Positions 1 to 9,009 of a stretch of 64,000 bases of DNA are shown here, one piece after another (position 1 is the stretch's first letter; each line of letters opens with the position of its first letter). Both the position numbers and the translations under genes were made by a program. The notes under the pieces were generated by a model, which was not told the DNA's origin, made no database searches, and saw only the letters and a program-made list of their open reading frames with translations. The DNA is taken from positions 3,530,001 to 3,594,000 of the forward strand of contig CP097899.1 in NCBI GenBank assembly GCA_023639215.1, written 5' to 3'. The stretch comes from Candidatus Pristimantibacillus lignocellulolyticus (GTDB lineage: Bacteria; Bacillota; Bacilli; Paenibacillales; Paenibacillaceae).

Positions 1-1
1 T

Positions 2-3000
2 TATATGGTAAGTACCAGTATGCATATGATGCCTGGTTCGCCTATTATGCAATCTACTGATTTAGTAAACTGGGAAATTATTGGATATCCGTATGAACGC
101 TTGGAGGACAACGTCGAGCATAATCTTCGAAATGGAATGAACATCTATGGAGAGGGCTCATGGGCTAATAGCTTTAAGTACCACAACGGTAAGTTTTATG
201 TACTTACGGCATCATTGGATTCTGGTAAAACCTATCTATTTAGTACCGAGAATCCAAGTGGAGATTGGGAACGTACTGAATTTAACGAATACTTACATGA
301 TCCTGCATTACTTTTTGACGATAATGATAAAGCATATATTATTTATGGGATTGAGAATTTCAATATTAAAGAATTAACTTCTGATTATAAAGCAATTAAC
401 CAATCTGGTCTAAATAAACAAATTGTCACATCAGGTCAAGAGGGAATGGAAGGGGCACATGCTTATAAAATTGATGGAAAATACTATATTACTGCCATAT
501 GGTGGGAAAAAGGAGGTATTAGACAGCAGTACGTATATCGTTCTGACAACATAAATGGTCCTTACGAAGGAAAACTCGTACTAAGTGATACGACGGGCTA
601 CAAAAATAACGGCGTTGCACAAGGAGGATTAGTAGATACACCTGATGGTAGCTGGTATGCTATGCTATTTCAAGATCATGATGCAGTAGGGAGAGTTCCA
701 GTATTAGTACCTGTTCGTTGGAAAGATGATTGGCCAGTTTACGGTAATGAGGAAGGAAAAGTTCCGCTATCATTAAATACAACAGCTAGTAGTAACTTTG
801 TTACGGAATTAACGAAAAGCGATGAATTTAATCAAATTAATCAAGATTTTGATTTAACTGATTTACTAGCGTCTGAGGTGCCTTCAAGTACACAGTCAAT
901 GGGCGTAGAGCTGGTAGCCAATGGTCAATTTAATAGCAATATTGCTGACTGGATCGGGAAAGATCAGGCTAAGATAGAGGTTATTATTGATCCTTCGTCT
1001 AGTGACAATAACATTGCATATGTTTCAAATCGTACAGCGACGTATGCCGGTATTGAACAGAATTTTACAGGTAAACTTAATAAAGGGCAGCGCTATAAAG
1101 CAAGCTTTAGAATAAAGTTTACCGAAGGTCCTGAATCTAAGGAGTTTTTATTAACTGCCAAAAAAGTTAATTCCGGCGAAACGTCTTATGAGAAATTAAT
1201 AAGTGGTACTGTGAAAAAGAATGAATGGACAGAAATATCTGGAACATTTTCTGTTAGTGATGACCCTGAATTTATCTATTTATTTGTTGAAACACCATGG
1301 GTAGCAAAACCTGAAGTTGAGCGGGATATGATAGATTTCTACGTTGACGATATATCAATTAAGAGGGGTCCAGTAACTGCTTTCGAAGCTGCAGAAAGTA
1401 TGCCTAACGGCTCAAAACTTGGTCTACAGTGGCAATGGAATCATAATCCGAACAATATGAAATGGTCACTAACTGAGCGACAAGGTTTCTTGAGATTAAC
1501 GACTGATAATGTTGTGAGTAATATACTGGAGGCACGCAATACATTGACCCAAAGAGGCCAAGGTCCTCATAGCTCTGGTTGGACATCAATAGACGCTAGC
1601 CATATGAAGGATGGAGATTTTGCGGGGTTAGCCGCCTTCCAGCAAGAGTATGGATTTGTTGGTGTAACTCAGGAAGCGGGAGTTCAGTATATCGTTATGG
1701 TCGATAAAGGTATTGAAATTGATCGAACACCTTTAATACAGAAGCAAGTCTATTTCAAAATTGACTTTGACTTTACAACGGATAAGGCTCAATTCTTCTA
1801 TAGTCTCAACGGTTCGCAATGGACAATTTTTGGGCAAGAGCTACAGATGCGCTACACATTACCTCACTTTATGGGATATCGTTTTGCATTATTTAATTTT
1901 GCTACTGAGAACGTAGGGGGTTATGTAGATTTTGACTATTTCAGATTCAGTCCAATAGCAACTGCTCTTAAAACAACTACGGTTCTGAGTGCTTATTTGA
2001 AAGAAAGTCATGTTGAACTAAGTAAAGAAAAGGGCAGTAGCTATGAACTAAGTTTATTATTAGATGAATTACCTGAGGAACAGACGTTTCAACAACTTCG
2101 TACAACGATACAATTTCCAGATTGGCTTGAAGTTGAACGTATCGTTGCTAATGATCATAATGTGCCTGACGTAGAAATATTTTATGAAGAAGTGACAGGT
2201 GGCATAACATTACAAATAAATACTGCAAATGAAACGATGCGATTTTATGAAAATGTGGATTTTAGTAAGAAACTTGTAACGATTACATTTACACTTAAAA
2301 AGGAGCTAGTTGAAATGATGAATGGTGAAGTAAAGGTAGACTCTATGGAAATCGTAAATACAGCACAACAGAATGAAAAAATTGATGTAAGTGGAGCAGT
2401 ATCCAAGCTTAGCTATGCACCACCTGCTCAACCGGTAGGTAAAGATATTTTAAATGGTAATCCGTTGGTATCTCACAAATTTGGAGCAGATCCGTATGCG
2501 TTAGTATATAAAGATCGAGTCTATCTTTATATGACCAATGATGTATTTCAGTATGACGAGAGTGGCAATGTCAAGGATAATACGTATGCTAATATTAATA
2601 AGCTTTCAGTCATTTCATCAGATGATCTAGTCAATTGGACGGATCATGGCTTTGTTGATGCAGCTGGTCCAGATGGCGCCGCAAAATGGGCAACACAATC
2701 TTGGGCACCTGCTGCAGTACATAAGGTGATCGATGGAAAAGATAAATTCTTTATCTACTTTGCTAATAATGCGAGTAATATTGGGGTATTAATGAGTGAC
2801 AGTCCGACAGGGCCTTGGATTGATCCTATAGGTAGACCACTAATTACAAGAGAAACTCCAGGTGTTGAAAAAGTAACTTGGTTGTTTGATCCAGCTGTGT
2901 TAGTAGACGATGATGGCAAAAGCTATATCTACTTTGGCGGGGGTATTACTGAAGGACAGGAAGAGATGCCGAACACTGCTAGAGTGATGGAACTAGGCGA

Positions 3001-3853
3001 AGATATGATTAGTGTAGTAGGAGAAGCTCAACCAATTCCAGCTCCGTTTATGTTTGAAAATTCCGGCATTAACAAAGTGAATGATAAATACTATTATACG
3101 TATTGTTCAAATTTCTATGGTGGTGTTCGTCCTGAGGGAAGCCCAGAAGCTGGACAAATTGCATATATGGTTAGTAACTCACCTATGGGGCCATGGACTT
3201 ATCAAGGAGTAATTCTGAAAAATCCAGGACATTTCTTTGATGTAGGTGGTAACAATCATCATGCTATTTTTGAGTTTAACGAAAATTGGTATATCGCGTA
3301 TCATGCACAGACGTTGTCAAAAGCGATGGGAGTTCCAAAAGGATATCGTTCAACTCATCTGAATCAAGTATCCTTTAATGAAGATGGAACGATTCAAGAA
3401 ATTATTGCCGATTATGAAGGTGTTAAGCAACTGAAATCACTTAATCCATATGTTCGAGTGGAAGCGGAAACGATTGGCTGGCAAGCAGGAGTAAATACGG
3501 AGCAGATTAGTGATAACGCGCAGGGATCTTTTTCAAATAGAGTGGTAACAGATATTGATAACGGCGATTGGATAGCAGTTTCCAATGTTGATTTTGGCAG
3601 TATTGGTGCTTCATTATTTACGGCAGCAGTAGTCAATGGTAATGTAGCTAGCACCATTGAAATTCGATTAGATAGCCCAGATGGGAAATTAATAGGGGAG
3701 CTGTCTATTCCTGCAACAACTGGCCTAGATCAGTACTCTGAGCTTCAAACGAAAATTGAAGGTGCAGATGGAGTTCATCATTTATTTTTAGTGTTTAGAG
3801 GAGAAGACAACAGCAAATTATTCAATCTTGATTACTGGCAGTTTCATGAATAG
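2..3853 (+). CDS. Secreted double GH43 enzyme (beta-xylosidase-like + arabinoxylan arabinofuranohydrolase-like), 5' partial
   Basis: The gene is cut by the left edge; the ATG at 5 is internal, because the paralogue at 19844 has about 30 more residues ahead of the shared YYMVSTSMH motif. Counting from position 5: GH43 catalytic domain to about residue 270 (LHDPALLF modulator Asp; Glu of EGAHAY as likely acid), a CBM4/9/22-like sandwich about 290-455, the GH43 C-terminal concanavalin-like sandwich about 470-655 (QWNHNPN motif), a cohesin-like domain about 665-800, a second GH43 about 810-1140 resembling arabinoxylan arabinofuranohydrolases (GADPYALVY base, WLFDPAVLVDDD, FENSG acid), and a CBM6-like module from about 1149 (VEAETI). 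The second half matches XynD-type architecture. The expected role is removal of arabinose and xylose from arabinoxylan outside the cell. The catalytic base of the first domain and any signal peptide lie outside the window. Confidence 0.85.
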   Translation, partial: YMVSTSMHMMPGSPIMQSTDLVNWEIIGYPYERLEDNVEHNLRNGMNIYGEGSWANSFKYHNGKFYVLTASLDSGKTYLFSTENPSGDWERTEFNEYLHDPALLFDDNDKAYIIYGIENFNIKELTSDYKAINQSGLNKQIVTSGQEGMEGAHAYKIDGKYYITAIWWEKGGIRQQYVYRSDNINGPYEGKLVLSDTTGYKNNGVAQGGLVDTPDGSWYAMLFQDHDAVGRVPVLVPVRWKDDWPVYGNEEGKVPLSLNTTASSNFVTELTKSDEFNQINQDFDLTDLLASEVPSSTQSMGVELVANGQFNSNIADWIGKDQAKIEVIIDPSSSDNNIAYVSNRTATYAGIEQNFTGKLNKGQRYKASFRIKFTEGPESKEFLLTAKKVNSGETSYEKLISGTVKKNEWTEISGTFSVSDDPEFIYLFVETPWVAKPEVERDMIDFYVDDISIKRGPVTAFEAAESMPNGSKLGLQWQWNHNPNNMKWSLTERQGFLRLTTDNVVSNILEARNTLTQRGQGPHSSGWTSIDASHMKDGDFAGLAAFQQEYGFVGVTQEAGVQYIVMVDKGIEIDRTPLIQKQVYFKIDFDFTTDKAQFFYSLNGSQWTIFGQELQMRYTLPHFMGYRFALFNFATENVGGYVDFDYFRFSPIATALKTTTVLSAYLKESHVELSKEKGSSYELSLLLDELPEEQTFQQLRTTIQFPDWLEVERIVANDHNVPDVEIFYEEVTGGITLQINTANETMRFYENVDFSKKLVTITFTLKKELVEMMNGEVKVDSMEIVNTAQQNEKIDVSGAVSKLSYAPPAQPVGKDILNGNPLVSHKFGADPYALVYKDRVYLYMTNDVFQYDESGNVKDNTYANINKLSVISSDDLVNWTDHGFVDAAGPDGAAKWATQSWAPAAVHKVIDGKDKFFIYFANNASNIGVLMSDSPTGPWIDPIGRPLITRETPGVEKVTWLFDPAVLVDDDGKSYIYFGGGITEGQEEMPNTARVMELGEDMISVVGEAQPIPAPFMFENSGINKVNDKYYYTYCSNFYGGVRPEGSPEAGQIAYMVSNSPMGPWTYQGVILKNPGHFFDVGGNNHHAIFEFNENWYIAYHAQTLSKAMGVPKGYRSTHLNQVSFNEDGTIQEIIADYEGVKQLKSLNPYVRVEAETIGWQAGVNTEQISDNAQGSFSNRVVTDIDNGDWIAVSNVDFGSIGASLFTAAVVNGNVASTIEIRLDSPDGKLIGELSIPATTGLDQYSELQTKIEGADGVHHLFLVFRGEDNSKLFNLDYWQFHE

Positions 3854-3867
3854 TTAGGATGTAGTTT

Positions 3868-3900
3868 CCCCCGTATCTATTAGATACGGGGGATTTTCAT
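3868..3900 (+). terminator. Intrinsic terminator of the double GH43 gene
   Basis: A perfect 12-bp inverted repeat (CCCCCGTATCTA / TAGATACGGGGG) starts 14 bases after the stop codon and is followed by a T-rich tail (ATTTTCATTTT). Confidence 0.85.
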
Positions 3901-3908
3901 TTTAAAAG

Positions 3909-4386
3909 GTAATTCAAAAAGCAGACTTTGATAACGTTGATTAGTCTAGCAGTTTCGTCGACATCGCATCTGAAACGAACTTGGAAAGTACGGTTCGCGT
4001 GTACAAGCACGTACACTTGCGCTTCCGCCTTTCTCAAGTAACATTTCACCTGCTCGGTTCTGAAAGCCTGCATTTTGAACTTTCATTGGAATGGGTAATT
4101 CAAAAAGCAGACTTTGATAACGATGATTGGTCAGGTAGATTCGTCGACATCGCATCTGAAACGAACTTGGAAAGTACGGTTCGCGTGTACAAGCACGTAC
4201 ACTTGCGCTTCCGCCTTTCTCAAGTAACATTTCACCTGCTCGGTTCTGAAAGCCTGCATTTTGAACTTTCATTGGAATGGGTAATTCAAAAAGCAGACTT
4301 TGATAACGATGATTAGTCTAGCAGTTTCGTCGACATCGCATCTGAAACGAACTTGGAAAGTACGGTTCGTGTGTACAAGCACGTAC
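3909..4386 (+). repeat. 186-bp interspersed repeat, locus A: two full tandem units plus one truncated unit
   Basis: Units start at about 3909, 4095 and 4281 with an exact 186-bp period; the third stops near 4386. Each begins ATTCAAAAAGCAGACTTT and ends near AAAGCCTGCATTTTGAAC, which are near-inverted termini. The first two units are almost identical apart from a short patch after GATAACG(A/T)TGATT, so the tandem is recent. Because 186 is a multiple of three, long meaningless open frames run through it on both strands. The locus lies just behind the GH43 terminator, in the same orientation as that gene. Confidence 0.9.
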
Positions 4387-4529
4387 GCGCGAGAAGTGTG
4401 CAATCTTTTTGATCATAAGCAATTCTTTACTCATTTTTTTACTGTCTAAAAAAGCTACAGTATTTATTGCTAAAAACCTATAAAGCAACAGGTATTCACC
4501 TGAATACAGGCAGGTTGTTGAGCAATATA

Positions 4530-4543
4530 TGAAAGCGCTACAC
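4530..4543 (+). promoter_or_regulatory. cre-like catabolite repression site
   Basis: TGAAAGCGCTACAC matches the CcpA-binding cre consensus TGWAARCGYTWNCW at all but the last two positions. It sits about 35 bases upstream of the sugar-binding lipoprotein start, a suitable place for CcpA control of a sugar transport gene. The promoter hexamers are not clear. Confidence 0.45.
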
Positions 4544-4577
4544 TTCTTATGTAGTTAACTATTAAGGGGGAAAGAAA

Positions 4578-5963
4578 ATGCTAAAGAAACAAAGATTGTT
4601 AGTACTGTTGTGTCTTGTTTTTGTTTTAGTAGTCTCTGCATGTAGTGGAAATACAGGGGGTAGCAATGCAGGAAATAATGCTGCACCTGGTACATCTAAT
4701 GAACCGGTAGTTACAGAAGATGTACCAAATGAAGATGCTGAAGTTGTTAACGAGAACCCAAATGCAACACCTGAAATGGATTTTGATCTTGGTGGTAAAA
4801 CAGTCAAGTTTGTTGCTTGGTTTGATCTTGCAATACAACAAGATGGCCCGGACAATATCCAGCGCCAGAAAAATCTAGAAGCATTAATGGAAAAACATAA
4901 TTTCAAAGTTGAGTATGTTGCTTTGACATATGATGAGTATGTTGAAAAGGTATCAGCTTCAATGTTAGCCAATGATCCAGTTGGTGATATTCTCTTGATT
5001 TCTAGACCTTGGGCAATTCCAAGTATGGTTCAGCAAGACTTCTTCTGGCCACTTGATGAATATACCAAAAATGATAAAGCATTCAGTCCAAGCGGTAAGA
5101 AATTCTCTGAATACGAGGGAAAAACTTACGGATTCTCCATTTATGATGGCGATAATGGTGCAAATGGAATCATCTATAACAAAACATTAATGAACGAATT
5201 AGGCATGAAGTCTTTACAAGAGTACGTTAATGAAGACAACTGGAACTGGGATACTTTCATTAAAGTTGCTAAAGAAGGAAACAAAGATACAAATAACGAC
5301 GGAGCAGTAGACGTTTGGGGTCTTGCGAATGTGTCTATCGATGCGGCAATGGCTTCTAATTTTGCTGACTTCACTAATGGAGATAAACAAGCTTTAGATG
5401 ATCCAAAAACGCTTGAAGTATTTAATCATATCAGTACGTTTGCAACAGAGAAGCTTGTAAGACCGACAGAAGGTGGAGATTGGACGGAGCCAACACAATT
5501 CTTCCGCCAAGCTAACACATTAATGGTTAATGGTTCGATGTATGAAATTGGTGGATATCGTACGGATATGCCTGACTCCGAAATAGGTTTCGTTCCATAC
5601 CCTAAATCTCCAAGTGCAACAGAATACACTAGCGTTACTGCAGCACCTTCATTTTACGTAATTCCAAAAGCTGTCCAAAATCCAGAGCAGATGGTGTACA
5701 TCATGGAGAAAATCCAAGACTACGAGTCTGTTAGTGAGTATTCAGCTCAAGCATACTACGAATCAATTTTCGATAACGAAGATGATGTTGCTAACTTAAG
5801 AACAGCGAATAAGAAAACACATGCACTAGATAGACAGACTTATCCTTCTTTCCCATACTGGGAGATTCTTGGTGACTTGAATAATGGCGTTTCTGTTTCA
5901 ACGGTTGTTGAGACGTATAAAGCTAAAGTTCAGGCTGCTGTAGATGAAGTTTGGAAAAAATAG
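4578..5963 (+). CDS. Sugar ABC transporter substrate-binding lipoprotein
   Basis: A 461-residue extracellular solute-binding protein of the carbohydrate (CUT1, family 1) type. The N-terminus has two lysines, a hydrophobic stretch and a lipobox ending VVSAC, with the lipidated Cys at residue 22, followed by a low-complexity Gly/Asn/Glu linker to about residue 70. Segments such as GKTYGFSIYDGDNG, IIYNKTLMNELGM and the NTLMVNGSMYEIGG stretch are typical of sugar-binding proteins. The start has an AGGGGG site 7 bases upstream. It precedes the permease operon, from which it is separated by a hairpin at 5996-6041. Likely ligand is xylo- or arabinoxylo-oligosaccharides, inferred from neighbours only. 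Confidence 0.88.
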   Translation: MLKKQRLLVLLCLVFVLVVSACSGNTGGSNAGNNAAPGTSNEPVVTEDVPNEDAEVVNENPNATPEMDFDLGGKTVKFVAWFDLAIQQDGPDNIQRQKNLEALMEKHNFKVEYVALTYDEYVEKVSASMLANDPVGDILLISRPWAIPSMVQQDFFWPLDEYTKNDKAFSPSGKKFSEYEGKTYGFSIYDGDNGANGIIYNKTLMNELGMKSLQEYVNEDNWNWDTFIKVAKEGNKDTNNDGAVDVWGLANVSIDAAMASNFADFTNGDKQALDDPKTLEVFNHISTFATEKLVRPTEGGDWTEPTQFFRQANTLMVNGSMYEIGGYRTDMPDSEIGFVPYPKSPSATEYTSVTAAPSFYVIPKAVQNPEQMVYIMEKIQDYESVSEYSAQAYYESIFDNEDDVANLRTANKKTHALDRQTYPSFPYWEILGDLNNGVSVSTVVETYKAKVQAAVDEVWKK

Positions 5964-5995
5964 CCACATAAAATAGTAGTAACTTAATGTAAATA

Positions 5996-6041
5996 CAACA
6001 TTCCTCATGAATAATTAATTGTTGTCTCATGAGGAATGTTG
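5996..6041 (+). terminator. Intercistronic hairpin after the binding-protein gene
   Basis: CAACATTCCTCATGA pairs with TCATGAGGAATGTTG around a 16-base loop. No T-tract follows (GAATAAAG), so it is more likely a leaky terminator or a 3'-stabilising stem than a full stop. It would allow more binding protein than permease to be made. Confidence 0.55.
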
Positions 6042-6087
6042 AATAAAGTGCTCAATATTAAAATAATGCATCAGGAGGGGAGAAACG

Positions 6088-9009
6088 TTGAACACAAGAA
6101 AGAAAAAGAAAGTAATTGTTCTAATGGTTCTTGCCGCACTTTTATTATCCCTATGGGCTTTCTCACCTTCAGATTCCACCACTCAAACGTATGTTCATGC
6201 TCTAGGTGGTTTCGATGCTGTTACAGGCTCTACTGAAGAAGATGGCTATGCTACTTATTTGAATCGTTATTCAACAGTGGATAAACCTAGTGAGACGATT
6301 CGAATCGAAGGGGAGAACTTTTCCGAGACAAATGGAGACGGGTTCGAGATCGTTAACCAGTTTGAAGGATTAGATGGGCAAGCAGTAGTAACTCCTGAAA
6401 AAGGCAACATCAGTTGGAATGTATCAATTGAAAAAGCAGGATTATACAATATTAAAATTCATTATTTTCCGTTAGAAGGAAAAAGCTCTTCTATTGAAAG
6501 AGAGTTTACCATTAATGGTGAAGTACCATTTAAAGGGGCAGAAATACTATTATTTGACCGAATTTGGGGAAACCGTTATGAAGAAATTCAAAGAGATGAC
6601 AGAGGCAACGAATTACGTCCTAGACAGGTAGAGAAGCCAGCATGGCAAATAAGTGATTTTAAGGATAGGAATGGATATTTTGAAGATTCGTATTCCTTTT
6701 ACTTAGACAAAGGTATTCAAACACTTACATTGACCTCATTACGTGAGCCAATGGCTATTGATTACATTGAACTCTATCAGAATAAGAGTCTGAAAAGTTA
6801 TGAAGAACTGGAAAATGAGTATGAAGCCAAGGGTATTAAAGTTGCCCAGGATCAATATATGATTATCCAAGCTGAAGATGCCATTTCCAAGTCGTCTCCA
6901 ACTTTATTTCCAGTTTCAGACAGATCTAGTCCTACAGTTATTCCGTACGATGTATCAAAAATCAGAATTAACACAATAGGCGGATTGAATTGGAAACTAC
7001 CTGGTCAGTGGATTGAATGGGAGATTGACGTCGAAGAGGATGGTTTGTATCAAATAGCATTAAAGCAAAAGCAGAACCAACTTCGTGGTGTCTATGCTAC
7101 ACGGAGCTTGATGATTGACGGGGAATACCCATTTGAAGAAATGAAGCAAATTCGCTTTAAATATGGAAGGGATTGGAATATGAATGTATTGGGTGAAGAC
7201 GAGCAGCCCTATCTATTCCATCTAACCGAAGGTAAACATCGTATTCGCATGACAGTTTCTCTTGGAGATATCGCTCCATTGCTTCAAACGATCGAGTCTA
7301 GTGTACTGGAGCTCAATGAGATGTATCGAAAGGTGTTAATGATTACTTCAAATACACCAGATCCATTCCGCGATTATCAATTGGAGAAGCGTATACCTGA
7401 TATGACAGAGGTATTCGCTGAACAGGCTGAAATTATTCAAAGCGTAGCGGACTACCTAGAAGAAGCAACTGGAGAACGAAGTGATAAGGTTGCCGTTCTT
7501 CACACCATGGTTCAGCAATTGGAGGAAATGGTTAAATACCCTGATAGGGTAGCCAAACAATTGAAATCGTACAAGATCAATGTCGGAGGTTTGGGAACTT
7601 GGATTTTGACCGTTCGTGAACAGCCATTATCGCTTGATTATCTTATTGTGGCTTCTCCTGAACAAGAACTACCAAGAGCTGACGCTACAGTACTAGAAGT
7701 AGTTGGACATGAACTTGGTGCATTTGTTTCTTCTTATACAGAAGATTATGACAGTATAGGGAACACGGGAGAAAATGATAAGTCGATAACAGTCTGGGTT
7801 ACGACAGGACGCGATCAGGCACAAGTATTGAAAAGCTTGATTGATGATTCCTTTACACCTGATACTGATATATCAGTAAAGCTTCGTCTTGTACCTGGAA
7901 ATATTTTATTGCCAGCTACTCTTGCTGGTGAAGGTCCGGATGTAGCAATGCAGCTCGGCGAGGATATTCCTGTAAACTATGCGATGAGAGACGCCGCGGC
8001 AGATTTGACAGAGTTTGATGATTTTGATGAGGTTGTAACCAGGTTCCGTGACAGTGGTATTGAGCCTTACAAGTACAATGGAGGCGTGTTTGCCTTACCG
8101 GAGCAACAGACCTTTCCAATGTTGTTTTATCGCAAAGACATTCTTGAGGAATTGGAATTGACACCGCCGCAAACTTGGCAAGATATTTATAACATGATCT
8201 CAGTGCTCCAGAAGCATAACATGGAGTTTTATTTGCCACTTGAGACTACAAATGCAAATATGGTCCCGAATGCGACATACTCTATGCTTCTTTATCAGAA
8301 CGGTGGTCAGTTCTACAGTGATGATGATACAAAAAGTGCTTTAGATTCAGAGATTTCCATGGATGCCTTCAAAAAATGGTCGCAATTTTATACTAGCTAT
8401 AAGTTTCCATTAATAGCAGACTTCCCGAATCGATTCCGTACTGGTGAAATGCCGATAGGTATTGCAGACTATACAACGTATAACATGCTGACGGTTATGG
8501 CTCCTGAGATCAAAGGATTATGGGAATTCACCCTTGTACCAGGAACAGAACTTGCTGATGGTACGGTCAATCATGAAGTAGCCAGCCACACAACCGCAGT
8601 TCTAATGCTCGAAAACTCGAAAAATAAAGAGATTTCTTGGGAATTTATGAAATGGTGGACGGACAAGGAAACTCAGGTCGCTTACGGACGCGAAATGGAA
8701 GGTCTAATGGGCGAGGCGGCTCGTTACCCTACTGCTAACATTGAGGCTCTTGAAGAATTACCATGGCCAATAGAGGATTATAATAATTTGGAGAGTCAGT
8801 GGAAATGGGTAAGAGGTATTCCACAAGTTCCAGGTGGATACTTTACTGGAAGACATCTAGATAATGCCTTTAGAAAAGTTGTAAACGCTAGTGAAAATCC
8901 TCGTGAAGCGTTATCTGATTATATTTTGTACATTAACGATGAAATTGAAATCAAACGGAAAGAATTTAACTTACCGTATCAGTCAGGGGTGAAAGCTGAT
9001 GCAAACTGA
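6088..9009 (+). CDS. CBM-fused extracellular solute-binding protein
   Basis: A 973-residue protein starting at TTG with AGGAGGGG 7 bases upstream. A basic N-terminus and one hydrophobic segment (about residues 8-25) form a signal peptide or anchor; there is no lipobox Cys. Two carbohydrate-binding-module-like regions follow, at about 65-235 (opening IRIEGENF) and 255-410 (opening MIIQAEDA), both with the E-x-E/AED opening typical of CBM6/CBM35. A linker helix region about 430-500 leads to a family-1 solute-binding domain at about 570-930 (MLFYRKDILEELEL, TPPQTWQDIY). It is roughly twice the usual binding-protein length. It overlaps the next permease gene by 11 bases, so binding and transport are translationally coupled. 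Role inferred: catching polymeric or long oligomeric xylan at the surface for import. Confidence 0.82.
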   Translation: MNTRKKKKVIVLMVLAALLLSLWAFSPSDSTTQTYVHALGGFDAVTGSTEEDGYATYLNRYSTVDKPSETIRIEGENFSETNGDGFEIVNQFEGLDGQAVVTPEKGNISWNVSIEKAGLYNIKIHYFPLEGKSSSIEREFTINGEVPFKGAEILLFDRIWGNRYEEIQRDDRGNELRPRQVEKPAWQISDFKDRNGYFEDSYSFYLDKGIQTLTLTSLREPMAIDYIELYQNKSLKSYEELENEYEAKGIKVAQDQYMIIQAEDAISKSSPTLFPVSDRSSPTVIPYDVSKIRINTIGGLNWKLPGQWIEWEIDVEEDGLYQIALKQKQNQLRGVYATRSLMIDGEYPFEEMKQIRFKYGRDWNMNVLGEDEQPYLFHLTEGKHRIRMTVSLGDIAPLLQTIESSVLELNEMYRKVLMITSNTPDPFRDYQLEKRIPDMTEVFAEQAEIIQSVADYLEEATGERSDKVAVLHTMVQQLEEMVKYPDRVAKQLKSYKINVGGLGTWILTVREQPLSLDYLIVASPEQELPRADATVLEVVGHELGAFVSSYTEDYDSIGNTGENDKSITVWVTTGRDQAQVLKSLIDDSFTPDTDISVKLRLVPGNILLPATLAGEGPDVAMQLGEDIPVNYAMRDAAADLTEFDDFDEVVTRFRDSGIEPYKYNGGVFALPEQQTFPMLFYRKDILEELELTPPQTWQDIYNMISVLQKHNMEFYLPLETTNANMVPNATYSMLLYQNGGQFYSDDDTKSALDSEISMDAFKKWSQFYTSYKFPLIADFPNRFRTGEMPIGIADYTTYNMLTVMAPEIKGLWEFTLVPGTELADGTVNHEVASHTTAVLMLENSKNKEISWEFMKWWTDKETQVAYGREMEGLMGEAARYPTANIEALEELPWPIEDYNNLESQWKWVRGIPQVPGGYFTGRHLDNAFRKVVNASENPREALSDYILYINDEIEIKRKEFNLPYQSGVKADAN

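Noticed and set aside
3946..4316. Open frames of about 110 codons on both strands within repeat locus A
   Set aside because: They exist because the repeat period (186) is a multiple of three; the frames repeat with the DNA, have no ribosome-binding site and read both ways. The same applies to frames at 35781-36548, 54803-55072 and 59629-59962.
3909..4386. Insertion sequence or transposon
   Set aside because: No transposase gene or remnant is associated with any repeat locus in the window; if mobile, the element must rely on an enzyme encoded elsewhere.
6036..6236. 66-codon frame starting in the 5996-6041 hairpin region
   Set aside because: Overlaps the start of the CBM-binding protein out of frame; the TTG at 6088 has the good ribosome-binding site.
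7916..8239. 107-codon reverse frame inside the CBM-binding protein gene
   Set aside because: Composition is that of an antisense shadow, with no start signals, and the plus-strand gene is well supported.
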